Translations under genes and position numbers: made by a program
The notes under the pieces: model-generated
What the model was told of the DNA's origin: nothing
Database searches by the model: none
Seen by the model: only the letters and a program-made list of their open reading frames with translations
Part shown: one piece after another, positions 9,317-15,888 of the stretch
How positions within the stretch are numbered: the stretch's first letter is position 1
Layout of the letters: each line of letters begins with the position of its first letter
Source: Endozoicomonas sp.
GTDB taxonomy: Bacteria; Pseudomonadota; Gammaproteobacteria; Pseudomonadales; Endozoicomonadaceae
NCBI GenBank assembly: GCA_024509075.1
Contig: JAKROC010000012.1
Coordinates: 1-34,962, forward strand
Reading direction: 5' to 3'
Length of the DNA stretch: 34,962 bases

Positions 9317-10111
9317 CTAATCAACAGTCAGCAATGCTGGATCAAGACGCTGGTCAAACCAGTTATAGCGCCAGTCAAGATGCGCCCCGGTTACTCGACC
9401 GGTTGCCCCAACCTCGCCAATAATCTCACCACGTTTCACCGGGGTGCCAACCGCAACGGCAACTTCACTCAAGTGCAAAAAGCTGGAAAAAAGACCATGG
9501 CCGTGGTCGATAATGATGGTGCCGCCAGAGTAATAAAGATCGGGATCTGCCAGGCGGACAATGCCATTTGCCGGGGCTGCCACCGGTGTACCAGTGGGTA
9601 CAGCGATATCAAGTCCGTAATGGGGACTTCCTGGCTCCCCATTATAATACCTCTGGCTACCATAGACTCCACTGATACGACCTTTTACTGGCCAACCAAA
9701 ACCGTTAAACAGGTCGCTCTGATCGGTATCCAGCACCCGGGCCTCACGCACTTGTTCAGCTTCAGAACGAATACGCGACAACACTTTTTCATCCGGCGCT
9801 ACGTACTTTCTGTCGATACCTGTCAGTCGCTGAATATCGTATTCTCTGGGTTTAAGGGTGAGATTAACCGTCTTTGACTGACCATTAGCAAGATATTCTG
9901 TGTAAGACTGCTGCAACGGCGCATCACGACCAAAACCCAGAATAAAGCGCCCATCTTTCGCCACTCTAACCGGCTGCTCACCGTAGACAATTCGGCTGCC
10001 AGGGGCGGCCTGACCGACATAAATCCCGCCAGGCGTAAGCCGACTTTGCAAGCCCTCTGCGCAGGCAATATGCGATCCCAGTAACAAAATAAATGCCGCG
10101 ACAATGCGCAT
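9317..10111 (-). CDS. Exported M23-family metallopeptidase (LytM domain)
   Basis: This is a cell-envelope zinc peptidase or amidase activator that acts on peptidoglycan cross-links. The 264-residue product has a signal peptide (residues 1-18, ending HIACA, possibly lipoprotein-like but without a clear lipobox). A beta-rich N-terminal domain precedes a LytM/M23 domain at about residues 138-255. Visible motifs are HYGLD (H164, D168), IDHGHG (H203, H205) and GAHLDW (H244, D246). The canonical final HxH is HxD here; I recall a subgroup of proteobacterial M23 proteins with the same HLDWR sequence, so it may still be active. The ATG at 10111 has GGAGAAG upstream. It stands alone between the endonuclease remnant and a divergent promoter region. 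Confidence 0.9.
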   Translation of the reverse strand: MRIVAAFILLLGSHIACAEGLQSRLTPGGIYVGQAAPGSRIVYGEQPVRVAKDGRFILGFGRDAPLQQSYTEYLANGQSKTVNLTLKPREYDIQRLTGIDRKYVAPDEKVLSRIRSEAEQVREARVLDTDQSDLFNGFGWPVKGRISGVYGSQRYYNGEPGSPHYGLDIAVPTGTPVAAPANGIVRLADPDLYYSGGTIIIDHGHGLFSSFLHLSEVAVAVGTPVKRGEIIGEVGATGRVTGAHLDWRYNWFDQRLDPALLTVD

Positions 10112-10156
10112 TTCGAGCTTCTCCGTGTATCAAACTGTGGGCATCTTATCGTTATT

Positions 10157-10186
10157 TTGACTTTAACAAAAACAGTGGCATAAGAT
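10157..10186 (+). promoter_or_regulatory. Candidate sigma-70 promoter
   Basis: TTGACT at 10157-10162 and TAAGAT at 10181-10186 are separated by 18 bp. It points toward the small membrane ORF at 10276 and away from the M23 peptidase gene. This was identified by eye only. Confidence 0.4.
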
Positions 10187-10275
10187 GGCAAAGTCATAAA
10201 CAACGGCGCACGTGTGATTTGCACTGACCGCCATCAGCAAAGATGGCCATCAACAACCAAGAGCAGGATAGCATT

Positions 10276-10383
10276 ATGCATTTGATCATATTTGGTATCA
10301 CCGTGGGCATGCCCGTTATATACGGCTTTGGATTACTATATGGCCTGGTTTTTACCCCTCCCTCAATCAGTATGAGCGACTGA
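10276..10383 (+). CDS. Possible 35-residue membrane protein
   Basis: This short open frame begins at an ATG with an AGGA ribosome site at 10266-10269 and encodes MHLIIFGITVGMPVIYGFGL followed by LYGLVFTPPSISMSD. About 26 residues form one hydrophobic segment rich in Gly and aromatic residues, then a short polar tail, as in many bacterial single-span small proteins. A candidate sigma-70 promoter lies about 90 bp upstream. Its last 21 bp overlap the 3' end of the convergent hemG gene. I recognise no family. The alternative is that it is chance sequence in a 250-bp gap; the combination of promoter, ribosome site and hydrophobic composition is what supports it. Confidence 0.4.
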   Translation: MHLIIFGITVGMPVIYGFGLLYGLVFTPPSISMSD

Positions 10384-10944
10384 GTTCACTAGCTGTGGGC
10401 AGCTGGCTTTATTGAGGTCTTCGCTCAGTTGCCCGGCAAACTCTCTGACCCGATTCCAATCTGTAAACTCAGTATCCTCAGTAATATCTGTCGGACCACC
10501 AGTCAACTTCATAATCAGACGGATCATCTGCTGGTCAAGCCAGTGATAACGAGTGTAGAGCAAAGCTCCAGCAAATACGCTGACGCGGTTCGGCGTCCAG
10601 GGAATCTGCTGCAGGAACTTTTGCAGATAACGGTTATTATATGGATCCCGTCGCTCAGGCTTGCGGGCTGTAAGATTAACTGAAAAAAAATAACCTGGCA
10701 TAACCGCCAACTGCCCAGCATGCTGTTGTATGAATTGGTAGCATGAGCGATGGTGACGACCATAGCGAATTGAAGAACCTATTAAAATACTGTCGTATGA
10801 ATGCAGACAGAAGCTCTCTGACAACTCCGTTAACGAGGAGATAAACGTACGGTGGCCTGACTGGGTTAAAATACAGCCAATCCTCTCCATGATTTTGCGG
10901 GTCTGTCCTTCGCACCCGACGTATAACAGCGCTATTTGAGGCAT
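10363..10944 (-). CDS. hemG: HemG, quinone-dependent protoporphyrinogen IX dehydrogenase
   Basis: HemG oxidises protoporphyrinogen IX to protoporphyrin IX, the next-to-last step of haem synthesis, using FMN and passing electrons to ubiquinone or menaquinone at the inner membrane. The 193-residue product has the flavodoxin-type FMN loop near the start (YVGCEGQTRKI). It also has the HemG-typical strings IGSSIRYGRHH, FSVNLTARKPERRDP and FAGALLYTRYHWLDQQMI, plus the later IMKLTGGPTD. The length is close to E. coli HemG (181), with a short extra C-terminus. It appears monocistronic, with a MITE-like repeat 48 bp upstream of its start. The link to menaquinone fits with the men operon further right. 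Confidence 0.93.
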   Translation of the reverse strand: MPQIALLYVGCEGQTRKIMERIGCILTQSGHRTFISSLTELSESFCLHSYDSILIGSSIRYGRHHRSCYQFIQQHAGQLAVMPGYFFSVNLTARKPERRDPYNNRYLQKFLQQIPWTPNRVSVFAGALLYTRYHWLDQQMIRLIMKLTGGPTDITEDTEFTDWNRVREFAGQLSEDLNKASCPQLVNSVAHTD

Positions 10945-10991
10945 ATTTTTATCAACGCCCTGCCGTAGGAAAATGACTTTACTGATACTAA

Positions 10992-11127
10992 GGGACAGTC
11001 CCGAAATAACTTCCGCATTTATGGAATCTGAACCTCGTTCGGACTGAGCCTGTCGAAGTCCGGTGACAGCACTCTTCGACTCTGCCCGCGATGAACGGAA
11101 GCCGGGAAGTTATTTCAGGACAAATCC
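10992..11127 (+). mobile_element. MITE-like element, copy A (136 bp)
   Basis: This is a short non-coding element with about 21-bp imperfect terminal inverted repeats: GGGACAGTCCCGAAATAACTT at the left, and AAGTTATTTCAGGACAAATCC at the right. The trinucleotide TAA stands on both sides (10989-10991 and 11128-11130), consistent with a target duplication. Inside is the hairpin CGGACT...AGTCCG around GAGCCTGTCGA. A second copy of the same length lies inverted at 15022-15157; by eye the two differ at about six positions. Confidence 0.75.
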
Positions 11128-11165
11128 TAAACAATTAACCGGTCGGCATTATTAATACAGATCAA

Positions 11166-11181
11166 TGTTTTGTACAAAACA
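11166..11181. promoter_or_regulatory. 16-bp perfect palindrome upstream of dps, candidate operator
   Basis: TGTTTTGTACAAAACA is a perfect inverted repeat located 66 bp before the dps start codon. It does not resemble the OxyR or Fur consensus. The regulator is unknown. Confidence 0.4.
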
Positions 11182-11247
11182 ATACTTATCTTCTATTTTT
11201 TTCTTAACCATTCTTTGCTCGATTTTAGTACTAGCCGGAGCTGCGCC

Positions 11248-11727
11248 ATGACACACACCTACGAAACACTGCCTGAAAACGTCAAGCTGCACTCAGCCCA
11301 GGTGCTTCAAAAAGTTCTCTATTGCGCCATTGACCTTAATATGCAGATCAAAGAGTCCCACTGGTCTATGCAAGGACGGGAATTCCTCTCCGTGCACCGC
11401 CTGTTCGACGAGGTTGCCGAAACCGTTGAACATACTACTGATGACATTGCCGAGAGAATCGCCCAACTCGGCCGCAAACCCGAAGGAACGCTGCAAACGG
11501 TGGCCAGCAAAAGTATCCTGCCCACTTACCCGGTATCAATAAGTGCAATTGATGAGCACATTGAAGTGATTAGCCAACGTCTGTCATTTGTCACCAGCCT
11601 GGCTTTGCAGGCAATAAGTGATATGGAAAATAATGACCCGGTTTCCGTTGACTTGTTAACAGCACGAACTCGGGAACTTGATAAACTGACATGGCTGGTC
11701 GAGTCACACTTACCCAAGAGAAAATAG
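11248..11727 (+). CDS. dps: Dps-family ferritin-like DNA-protection protein
   Basis: Dps forms a 12-subunit shell that oxidises Fe2+ with hydrogen peroxide and stores the iron, protecting DNA during starvation or peroxide stress. The 159-residue product shows the Dps ferroxidase signature KESHWSMQGREFLSVHRLFDE (H38, H50, D54, E55), where the two halves of the iron site are contributed by neighbouring subunits, followed by DDIAERI. The ATG at 11248 has GGAG seven bases upstream; a longer frame from a TTG at 11170 only translates the promoter region. A perfect 16-bp palindrome lies 66 bp upstream. The gene is alone, and an ERIC-like repeat begins 5 bp after its stop. E. coli dps is OxyR-controlled, but no OxyR site was recognised here. 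Confidence 0.94.
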   Translation: MTHTYETLPENVKLHSAQVLQKVLYCAIDLNMQIKESHWSMQGREFLSVHRLFDEVAETVEHTTDDIAERIAQLGRKPEGTLQTVASKSILPTYPVSISAIDEHIEVISQRLSFVTSLALQAISDMENNDPVSVDLLTARTRELDKLTWLVESHLPKRK

Positions 11728-11732
11728 CTGCT

Positions 11733-11894
11733 TATACCCAAAGGATTTCATGTTGCTACGCGGCGGCAATTGAGCGAAGCCTTTATGCCCTCGGGTGCCG
11801 GGAGCGTAGGAATACTACGTAACCGGGGTGAGCGAATACCCTGAAGGGCATAAATGCAGCCAACGAAGTAGCAGTTTGAAAGGCGACGGGTATA
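11733..11894 (-). repeat. ERIC-like repeat, copy 3 (inverted)
   Basis: This full 162-bp copy lies in reverse orientation, from TATACCCAAAGGATTTCA to CGACGGGTATA. It is placed between the convergent ends of dps and alaE. It forms an inverted pair with copy 4, and the two bracket alaE. Confidence 0.78.
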
Positions 11895-11930
11895 TTTTCC
11901 AGGAGTAATACTTTTGCCCTACCAAAAACC

Positions 11931-11971
11931 AAAAAACCTTGTCCGCAATTTGTTTGCAAACAAGGTTTTTT
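11931..11971 (-). terminator. Bidirectional Rho-independent terminator after alaE
   Basis: A perfect 12-bp stem is formed by AAAAAACCTTGT (11931-11942) and ACAAGGTTTTTT (11960-11971). It ends in T-runs on both strands, 16 bp past the alaE stop codon. It could also stop read-through from dps on the other strand. Confidence 0.85.
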
Positions 11972-11987
11972 ATAAACGACAATTGTA

Positions 11988-12413
11988 TTACACAGCAGCA
12001 ACGGTGGCCGGTCTGAACCAGTTGCGGCACAATTGCAGGTACATACCATATGGACGTCCCATGATGATCATTGCGCCCACTTGTCCGGTACATGCAACAA
12101 TCACCTGCTCAACGCCTGCACCGGTCAAGAACACTGTTCCGGCATACAACGGTATCTGAAAAGAAATAAACGCCAGCACATCCAGCAGTACCATCTGGAA
12201 AAAGCCGGTGCCAATTACCTGCCCCCGACCGATAAGCCAGTCACGGTACAACCCATAAGGCCGCGCCGTTACCAGATTGACCGGAATACTTAAAAGTCGG
12301 GATTGTAAAGACTGCTCAAAACTCAAACCGGCCAGCAGTTCAACACACATGCCAACCACTATACCCCAAGTAATCATGGCGAAAGTATCTGCCAGCATAT
12401 CCCGGTTAAACAT
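11988..12413 (-). CDS. alaE: AlaE, L-alanine exporter
   Basis: AlaE is a small inner-membrane exporter that uses the proton gradient to expel excess L-alanine and keep alanine-containing peptides from becoming toxic. The 141-residue product contains the family strings ADTFAMITWG, GLSFEQSLQSRLLSIPVN and ARPYGLYRDW, and a second RPYGMYLQLC, with four hydrophobic segments. I chose the ATG at 12413 with GGAG nine bases upstream; a TTG 15 bases earlier is possible. The gene stands alone, ends in a strong terminator, and is bracketed by two inverted ERIC-like copies inside the larger MITE-bounded segment. Confidence 0.9.
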   Translation of the reverse strand: MFNRDMLADTFAMITWGIVVGMCVELLAGLSFEQSLQSRLLSIPVNLVTARPYGLYRDWLIGRGQVIGTGFFQMVLLDVLAFISFQIPLYAGTVFLTGAGVEQVIVACTGQVGAMIIMGRPYGMYLQLCRNWFRPATVAAV

Positions 12414-12529
12414 ATCTCCCCACTCCAAAAAAATCAGCGCAAACGCTCAACGCTGTAAAAACAGCTATAAAGTAACAGCGAATAATCTCATTACTGACTC
12501 CGGCAAATACCTGAGAAATCTCAGGCGAA

Positions 12530-12691
12530 TATACCCGTCGCCTTTCAAGTTGCTACTTTGTTGGCCGCATTTATGCCCTTCAGGGTATTCGCTCACCCCA
12601 GTCACATAGTATTTCCATGCTCCCGGCACCCGAGGGCATAAAGGCTTCGCTCATTTGCCGCCTCGAATCAACTTGAAATCCATTGGGTATA
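12530..12691 (+). repeat. ERIC-like repeat, copy 4
   Basis: This is the cleanest copy, 162 bp. It runs from TATACCCGTCGCCTTTCAAG to ATTGGGTATA, with a second pair of inner arms, TTTATGCCCT and AGGGCATAAA. It lies between the divergent alaE and thiM genes and is inverted relative to copy 3. Confidence 0.8.
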
Positions 12692-13033
12692 AAAACCCAT
12701 GCAGTGCGACTTGCGGATATCCTGATCCGGGCCGGAATCTTTTAAATTGACTGATCAACTGGTGACGAAAACGGGTAACCGGAGGAACCGATTACGGTAT
12801 AAAAAATATCGCTGGAACGACGAAAAAACAATACTTAATTAAACTTTTTTTCTATAATTTGTCATATTATTTTTCTGTTAAAACAAACAAACGCAGATAG
12901 AAAATTCAATCAGGCAAAACATGATAATAAATGTTTTTTCTTGAACCGCTTGTTATCGAATATTATCGTGACGAACGTCGATTCACGGCTGCCAACACAT
13001 CTCTATAATTGTCCATAAATAACAGGGTTCACC
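12692..13033. other. AT-rich leader region of thiM
   Basis: About 340 bp without a gene, strikingly AT-rich from roughly 12830 to 12960. I looked for the conserved core of a TPP riboswitch, which often precedes thiM, and did not see it. A weak hairpin (12916-12937, AAAACAT/ATGTTTT) is followed by Ts. A -10-like TATAAT lies at 13004-13009. Confidence 0.45.
12982..13009 (+). promoter_or_regulatory. Candidate thiM promoter
   Basis: A perfect -10 TATAAT (13004-13009) is preceded by TTCACG (12982-12987) with a 16-bp spacer. It would start transcription about 20 bases before the thiM ATG, leaving almost no leader, which fits the lack of a riboswitch. Confidence 0.4.
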
Positions 13034-13843
13034 ATGCAAACACAGATCACTGATGCCCTTGACAAGCTGCGAGAAAAACAGCCGCTGGTTCACAACATCA
13101 CCAACGCCGTGGTCACCAATACCACTGCCAATGCGCTGTTGGCCATCGGTGCCTCGCCAATAATGGCTGGTGCTCTTGAAGAAGTCGCTGATATGGTGGG
13201 CATTGCCAGCGCCCTGGTGATCAACACAGGTACAATCACCAGCAACTGCCTGCAAAGCATGGTGTTGGCCGCCAGAACCGCCACCTCGTTGAATAAACCC
13301 TGGATTCTTGACCCAGTGGGCGCGGGTACCACGGCTTTTCGTCTGACTGCAAACCGGCAGTTGCTTGAGTGCCAACCGACCGTCGTACGTGGCAACGCCT
13401 CCGAGATAACTTCGCTGTTTACCGAAGCAAATTCTGGCAAAGGAGTAGACAGCTGCAACAGCAGTGAATCCACATTGCACTTTATTCAGGAAAAAGCCCG
13501 CAAGTATCGCCTGGTGATTGCCGTTACAGGAATCAGCGACTACGTCACCAATGGCCATGAAGTCTATAAAATCGATAACGGCCACCCTCTGATGGCCAGG
13601 GTAACCGGCACCGGTTGTACAGCCACTGCCCTTACCGGTGCTTTTCTGCCAGTCTGCGACACACCCCTGGTTGCAGCCATCACAGCCCTGGTCTGCCTGG
13701 GCATCGCTGGCGAGCTGGCCAGTCGCAACTGCCCGGGGCCCGGCTCTTTGCAACTGCGTTTAATTGATGAACTGTACCGCCTGGACCGAGGCACCATTGA
13801 AAGTCACGTTAACGTCAGCAGCCTGAAAAGGAGTTGCCATTGA
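13034..13843 (+). CDS. thiM: ThiM, hydroxyethylthiazole kinase
   Basis: ThiM phosphorylates 4-methyl-5-(2-hydroxyethyl)thiazole with ATP, salvaging the thiazole half of thiamine in the cytoplasm. The 269-residue product shows VHNITNAVV near the start, DPVGAG (93-98), the GNASEI loop (120-125), AVTG, and the ribokinase-fold anion hole TGTGCTATAL with the active-site Cys at 195. Length and motifs are normal. The usual partners thiE and thiD do not follow. Instead the stop codon overlaps the TTG start of a broken ubiT by 4 bases, with an AAAGGAG ribosome site inside the end of thiM. Confidence 0.95.
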   Translation: MQTQITDALDKLREKQPLVHNITNAVVTNTTANALLAIGASPIMAGALEEVADMVGIASALVINTGTITSNCLQSMVLAARTATSLNKPWILDPVGAGTTAFRLTANRQLLECQPTVVRGNASEITSLFTEANSGKGVDSCNSSESTLHFIQEKARKYRLVIAVTGISDYVTNGHEVYKIDNGHPLMARVTGTGCTATALTGAFLPVCDTPLVAAITALVCLGIAGELASRNCPGPGSLQLRLIDELYRLDRGTIESHVNVSSLKRSCH

Positions 13844-14334
13844 AACCACCATTCAGACTTCCTTTTCCCACCCTCCCTCTACCCACGGGAGTGAAAAAAC
13901 CTGGCCTGGTGTTACCGGGCTTACCTTTTAAACTGCTACCATCATTATATTATCAACAGCCCCCTGACCAGGGCTGTCAACCATATTTTCTGTATTCCAA
14001 TTGCCGAAGGCGACTTCGACCTTCTGCGCAACCGTTGTCTGAAAATCCATATCACCGACATCGACTTCAGCGTTTACATCAGCTTTGATGGCCAGCAACT
14101 GATAGCCACCAGCCCACGACATTTTGATGTGGCATTTCAGGGCAGCAGCAAGGCCTTTTGCATCTGGCCAGCCTCCGGGAAGACCTGGACACTCTGTTTT
14201 TCCAACGCAGACTGATGATTGAGGGCGATACGGAGCTGGGGCTGGGCATCAAAAACTTGCTCGACAGTCTGGAAACTGAACAGCTCCCCATTCCGCTTCA
14301 GCATTTCGCGCTGTTTGCCGGACGCTTTAAATAG
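13840..14334 (+). pseudogene. ubiT: UbiT homologue (SCP2 lipid-carrier domain), broken by two frameshifts
   Basis: UbiT is the SCP2-domain accessory protein of oxygen-independent ubiquinone synthesis. Protein similarity runs across three frame segments. From the TTG at 13840 it reads KPPFRLPFPTLPLPTGVKKP to about 13940. The next frame gives IAEGDFDLLRNRCLKIHITD and FDVAFQGSSKAF up to about 14158. The original frame then resumes with LASLREDLDTLFFQRR and LMIEGDTELGLGIKNLLDS to the TAG at 14332. The last part closely matches E. coli UbiT (TLFFQRRLVIEGDTELGL). The shifts compensate (+1 then -1, or equivalents), leaving about 70 codons out of frame between them and a stop in the first frame at 14086-14088. 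It follows thiM with a good ribosome site. Either this is a real pseudogene or the two indels are sequencing errors. Confidence 0.75.
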
Positions 14335-15021
14335 CGAGGTAATAGCCCACAGGCAACCCCCAGCGAAGCGCATTGCTCTGACACCGCAGGCCTGCATCAT
14401 TTGCCACTGATCCAGGATATTCTGACAACTGCCCGACAATATCTGTATACCATTGAGGGTAAACAACCTGTCGCTCTCTTGAGTGGCCAACGGTATACCC
14501 GACAATGACTTGATACAGCCAGACTGACGGTTGTCTTTACCCAACGCCTCATTACGGGCCGTGAAACAGCGAGCTGAGCAGGCCAGAGGTAAATATCCAT
14601 AGCTGAACACCTCCGTTTCCAGATCATTGACACCCAGTTCCTGCAGGCGCAGCAAAATAAGCTTTAAATGATCAAACGACAGTTCAACAGGCAGCACCCA
14701 GCGCTTCAGCCCCATGGTATGCAAAACTTGCAAGGCCTCACCGCTGTAGAGATTGACAGAGGGCCCGGTAACAAAAGGCACACCCGCTTTAGACAGATAA
14801 TGAACCGCTGACATATCATTAGCTTCAACGGCGCACTCGCCATTGGCACAAACCTTGCCCACTTGAGCCAGTTCCGACTCGGCCTCGATCAGCGTCAGTG
14901 TCGATAGCACCACTTCCTTACCATTTGCCCGTAACATTCTGGCCAGTGCCAACCAGCCACCCAGCTTCAACTTACGGCGCCTGGAGAAGGCAGGTTGCCG
15001 GCAGGACAGACCAGTTCCACA
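14137..15021 (-). pseudogene. ubiV: UbiV homologue (U32 peptidase-like), truncated at both ends
   Basis: UbiV works with UbiU as an iron-sulfur hydroxylase in oxygen-independent ubiquinone synthesis. Residues such as EVVLSTLTLIEAESEL, VTGPSVNLYSGEALQVL, VLPVELSFDHLK, VFSYGYLPLACSARCFTARN and LFTLNGIQILSG align well with E. coli UbiV. The first 40 or so residues are missing: the frame is open back to the edge of the MITE-like element at 15022, and no standard start was found (TTG at 14970 is the first candidate). The last 70 or so residues, from about 14350 down, appear to be antisense ubiT rather than UbiV. Of the four conserved cysteines I recall, only those in SARC and SGCIK are present; the N-terminal one is replaced (PAFSRRR) and the one before GCIK is absent. 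It is probably non-functional. Confidence 0.7.
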
Positions 15022-15157
15022 GGATTTGTCCTGAAATAACTTCCCGGCTTCCGTTCATCCCGGGCCGAGTCAAAGATTGCTGTCACCGGACTTCGACAGG
15101 CTCAGTCCGAGCGAGGTTCAGATTCCATAAATGCGTAAGTTATTTCGGGACTGTCCC
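15022..15157 (-). mobile_element. MITE-like element, copy B (136 bp, inverted)
   Basis: This is the reverse complement of the element at 10992-11127, with the same length and the same terminal repeats (GGATTTGTCCTGAAATAACTT on the left here, and CCCGAAATAACTT read inward from the right end). It sits exactly where the UbiV reading frame loses similarity. Flanks are ACA and ATA, so a target duplication is not clear. Confidence 0.75.
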
Positions 15158-15299
15158 ATAGTGTTTTCTCGTAATTTTTTTCACCATACCACGCCCGCAA
15201 CGGATTCGATTTGATGTTTGCCAACGTCCGATCATGAGAAAAAACCTGCCTATGATCACAGTCAAGAAATCCCTGCTCACTTATCCACCAGCCCAACAA

Positions 15300-15875
15300 C
15301 TATGGCTTGAAATTAATGATATGACGCGCCCTGTAATCTACCGTTTGCCCTTCCTTAGTTTGCACGTTGACACTTTCCAGCAGCTTTATTTGGTGCACAG
15401 CGAAGGAAAAACCGGGCAATTCCACAGAGGTATCGGGAATTTGTCTGTATTTGCGCCGGAATCGGCCCAGAGAGATGTGGCCACGAAAGCGTCTGACTTC
15501 AGCACAAAAGCCTGATTGCACGACAGCATTCTCACAAATGCTCACCAGCCGCTTTAGTATCAGTCCACCCGCCACTTCCAGGGCTAATACACTTGGCCTG
15601 CGGTCGTCGGGCAAAAGGCACAACCGGCCTGTGTGGACAACAAACGTTGGGAAAGCGCTCAGATCATGTTCAAGCGTACTGATGATTTGACTAAGCTGAC
15701 GGGCTGGGCAGTTGCCCAGAAATCTCAGGGTAATGTGCAGTCGTTCCGGTGCCACCCAGCGCAGTCCGGCAACACCCAGCGTGGTGGCCACATGGTGTAA
15801 AGTTGAAGCCAGATCACAGGGAAGCATGATGGCAAGAAACGTCCTTGCCGGAGACTGCCCCGATGCTTTTTTCAT
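15300..15875 (-). CDS. thpR: ThpR, RNA 2',3'-cyclic phosphodiesterase (2'-5' RNA ligase family)
   Basis: ThpR opens 2',3'-cyclic phosphates on RNA ends and can join tRNA halves through 2'-5' links in vitro; its physiological role is uncertain. The two family signature motifs are present: LHITLRFLG and GHISLGRF, the two HxT/SL half-sites of the 2H phosphoesterase fold. The early stretch RTFLAIMLP matches the start of the fold. I chose the ATG at 15875 (191 residues), which leaves 13 bp after the menE stop. A TTG at 15908 would overlap menE and add eleven residues. It is the last gene of the men transcription unit, a placement I do not know from E. coli. Confidence 0.85.
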   Translation of the reverse strand: MKKASGQSPARTFLAIMLPCDLASTLHHVATTLGVAGLRWVAPERLHITLRFLGNCPARQLSQIISTLEHDLSAFPTFVVHTGRLCLLPDDRRPSVLALEVAGGLILKRLVSICENAVVQSGFCAEVRRFRGHISLGRFRRKYRQIPDTSVELPGFSFAVHQIKLLESVNVQTKEGQTVDYRARHIINFKP

Positions 15876-15888
15876 GCGTTCAATGAAA

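Noticed and set aside
9200..9877. 225-codon open frame opposite the M23 peptidase
   Set aside because: It covers the conserved LytM domain in antisense and shows no family features.
12692..13033. TPP riboswitch before thiM
   Set aside because: The conserved TPP-aptamer core was not found, and the best -10 leaves almost no leader RNA.
12983..13753. 256-codon open frame opposite thiM
   Set aside because: Gly/Cys/His-rich composition without motifs, fully antisense to an intact thiM; treated as a shadow.
15102..15299. 65-codon open frame (-) after thpR
   Set aside because: Its last third is translated from the MITE-like element, it lacks a ribosome site, and nothing in it is recognisable, including as the missing UbiV N-terminus.
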